Assembly: GCA_027622275.1 (NCBI GenBank)
Contig: JAQBZB010000077.1
Location: 1 to 33,197, forward strand
Direction of reading: 5' to 3'
DNA length: 33,197 bases
Source: Planctomycetota bacterium
GTDB taxonomy: Bacteria; Planctomycetota; Planctomycetia; Pirellulales; Pirellulaceae
Shown: positions 32,046 through 33,197 of the stretch, in pieces
How positions within the stretch are numbered: position 1 is the first letter of the stretch
Layout: every line of letters starts with the position of its first letter
Program-made: the position numbers and the translations under genes
Notes under the pieces: generated by a model
Told to the model about the DNA's origin: nothing
What the model saw: the letters and a program-made list of their open reading frames with translations, nothing else
The model's database searches: none

Positions 32046-33197
32046 AAGGCGACTTCCCCTTAGTTCGCGAGTTAAGGCCAAGCCCGAAGCCTGTCGAAGT
32101 GTTTCGCCGGTTATCGCAGCGACGGCACTGTTTGTTTCTCGATAGTGCTTTGGAACACGAGACCTTGGGGCGGTACTCGTTCGTCACGGCTGACCCATTT
32201 CAGTTTTTAACCGTCGGAGCGGACGAGCAGGATGGGCTCGAGCGAATTGAGTCCGAGTTGGCCGGGCTGCGCTGCGGCACGATTCCGGATCTGCCGCCGT
32301 TTCAAGGTGGCGCGGCGGGACTGTTGAGTTACGACTTGTGCCGCAGCTTCGAGCGAGTTCCAACGCCAAACTACGACGAGTTCGCCGTGCCGATCCTCGC
32401 GGTTGGCATCTACGATGTCGTCGTCGCCTTCGACCATTTGCAACAGCGCGCGTGGATCATCTCCCAGGGATTTCCTGAAACGGATCCGCGCTTGCGTCGA
32501 CAGCGGGCGGCGAATCGATTGGCCGAGTTTGCATCTTGGCTCGATGCCGAACTGGGCACGACCAACGTCGGCCGCCAAGCGGTGATCGACCAAATGGATC
32601 TCGCGCCGCAGTTCGCTGTCGCGGGAATCGATCACGTCACCAGCGATTTTTCGCGCGATAGTTACCTTGCCGCCGTTCAGCGAGTGATCGACTACATCTA
32701 CGCCGGCGACGTGTTTCAAGTGAACCTCTCGCAGCGGTTGCTTTGCCGCGCGGCGGGCGATGCGGTTTCACTCTACCTGCGGCTTCGCGAACGAAACGCC
32801 GCGACATTCGCGGGTTACTTCGATCTCGGCGACTTCCAAATCGCGAGCGCGTCGCCCGAGCGATTCGTCCAGGTTCGAGACGGTCGCGTCGAAGCTCGCC
32901 CCATTAAAGGAACGCGGCAGCGCACCGCGCGGCCCGAAGCCGATCTGTTCGCCGCGGACGATTTGCGGCAGAGCGAGAAAGACCGTGCCGAAAACGTGAT
33001 GATTGTCGACTTGCTCCGCAACGACCTTTCACGAGTCTGCCGTGCGGACAGCGTTCAAGTCACGCAACTCTGTCAGCTAGAAGTCTATGAGTACGTCCAG
33101 CATCTCGTCTCGGCGATTCGCGGCGAGTTGGAGGAAGGCCAGACGGCCCTTGATCTAATTCGGGCGGCATTTCCTGGCGGCTCGATCACCGGCGCGC
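32042..33197 (+). CDS. pabB: Aminodeoxychorismate synthase component I (PabB-type), 3' end cut by window
   Basis: The GTG start overlaps the preceding stop by 4 bp. 385 codons are open to the window edge. The N-terminal lobe contains FLDSALEHETLGRYSFVTADP and GGAAGLLSYDLCRSFE. The chorismate-binding domain shows FSRDSYLAAVQRVIDYIYAGDVFQVNLSQR, IASASPERFVQV, ARPIKGTRQRTARP, DRAENVMIVDLLRNDLSRVC and FPGGSITGA, all canonical for PabB/TrpE. The PIKGT motif and overall spacing favour PabB (p-aminobenzoate for folate) over TrpE. It would convert chorismate with PabA-supplied ammonia to aminodeoxychorismate. Only the last 60 or so residues are missing. Confidence 0.93.
   Translation, partial: MKGDFPLVRELRPSPKPVEVFRRLSQRRHCLFLDSALEHETLGRYSFVTADPFQFLTVGADEQDGLERIESELAGLRCGTIPDLPPFQGGAAGLLSYDLCRSFERVPTPNYDEFAVPILAVGIYDVVVAFDHLQQRAWIISQGFPETDPRLRRQRAANRLAEFASWLDAELGTTNVGRQAVIDQMDLAPQFAVAGIDHVTSDFSRDSYLAAVQRVIDYIYAGDVFQVNLSQRLLCRAAGDAVSLYLRLRERNAATFAGYFDLGDFQIASASPERFVQVRDGRVEARPIKGTRQRTARPEADLFAADDLRQSEKDRAENVMIVDLLRNDLSRVCRADSVQVTQLCQLEVYEYVQHLVSAIRGELEEGQTALDLIRAAFPGGSITGA

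Overview
The window reads like a chromosome segment of a planctomycete, probably Pirellulales-like. This is inferred from gene content: a Tat-exported DUF1501 protein, a secreted sulfatase and a PQQ-type propeller remnant, a DUF1570 peptidase-like protein, a DUF3500 protein, a type II secretion (T2SS) operon with unusual architecture, and many long intergenic inverted repeats. No rRNA, tRNA or CRISPR array was seen.

Left part (1-9 kb). A small unknown protein overlaps an HNH endonuclease gene. Next come two converging broken genes, a sulfatase and a PQQ-like propeller, separated by a ~300 bp MITE-like element. Its terminal inverted repeats supply the stop codon for both truncated frames. On the minus strand follow a terpenoid-cyclase-fold secreted protein translationally coupled to a HlyD-type adaptor, a DUF1501 protein, and a wrecked ISNCY-like transposase. 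A DUF3500 protein lies on the plus strand.

Middle (9-11 kb). A BON-domain protein and a proline-rich lipoprotein are encoded convergently, with about 236 bp of antisense coding overlap.

Right-centre (11-30.4 kb, minus strand). One co-directional block encodes a T2SS. In transcription order it holds a large protein with one N0-like and many N1-like secretin domains but no pore domain, an LTxxQ/Spy-like secreted protein, GspE, GspF, GspG, GspH, GspI, GspJ, GspK, a PilM/PilN-type GspL, a GspM-Ig-GspC fusion, and a 1281 aa GspD with about nine N1-like domains. No prepilin peptidase (GspO) is in the window. Several of the gaps in the operon hold a different long inverted repeat, and two of these repeats fall in or next to pseudopilin leader regions.

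Right edge (30.4-33.2 kb, plus strand). A divergently transcribed DUF1570 protein with an HEGAH zinc motif overlaps by 4 bp the start of a GTG-initiated pabB-type chorismate-utilising enzyme, which runs off the window.

The most interesting signals are the apparently split secretin periplasmic channel, the GspM/GspC fusion, and the REPIN-like palindromes that punctuate the secretion operon.
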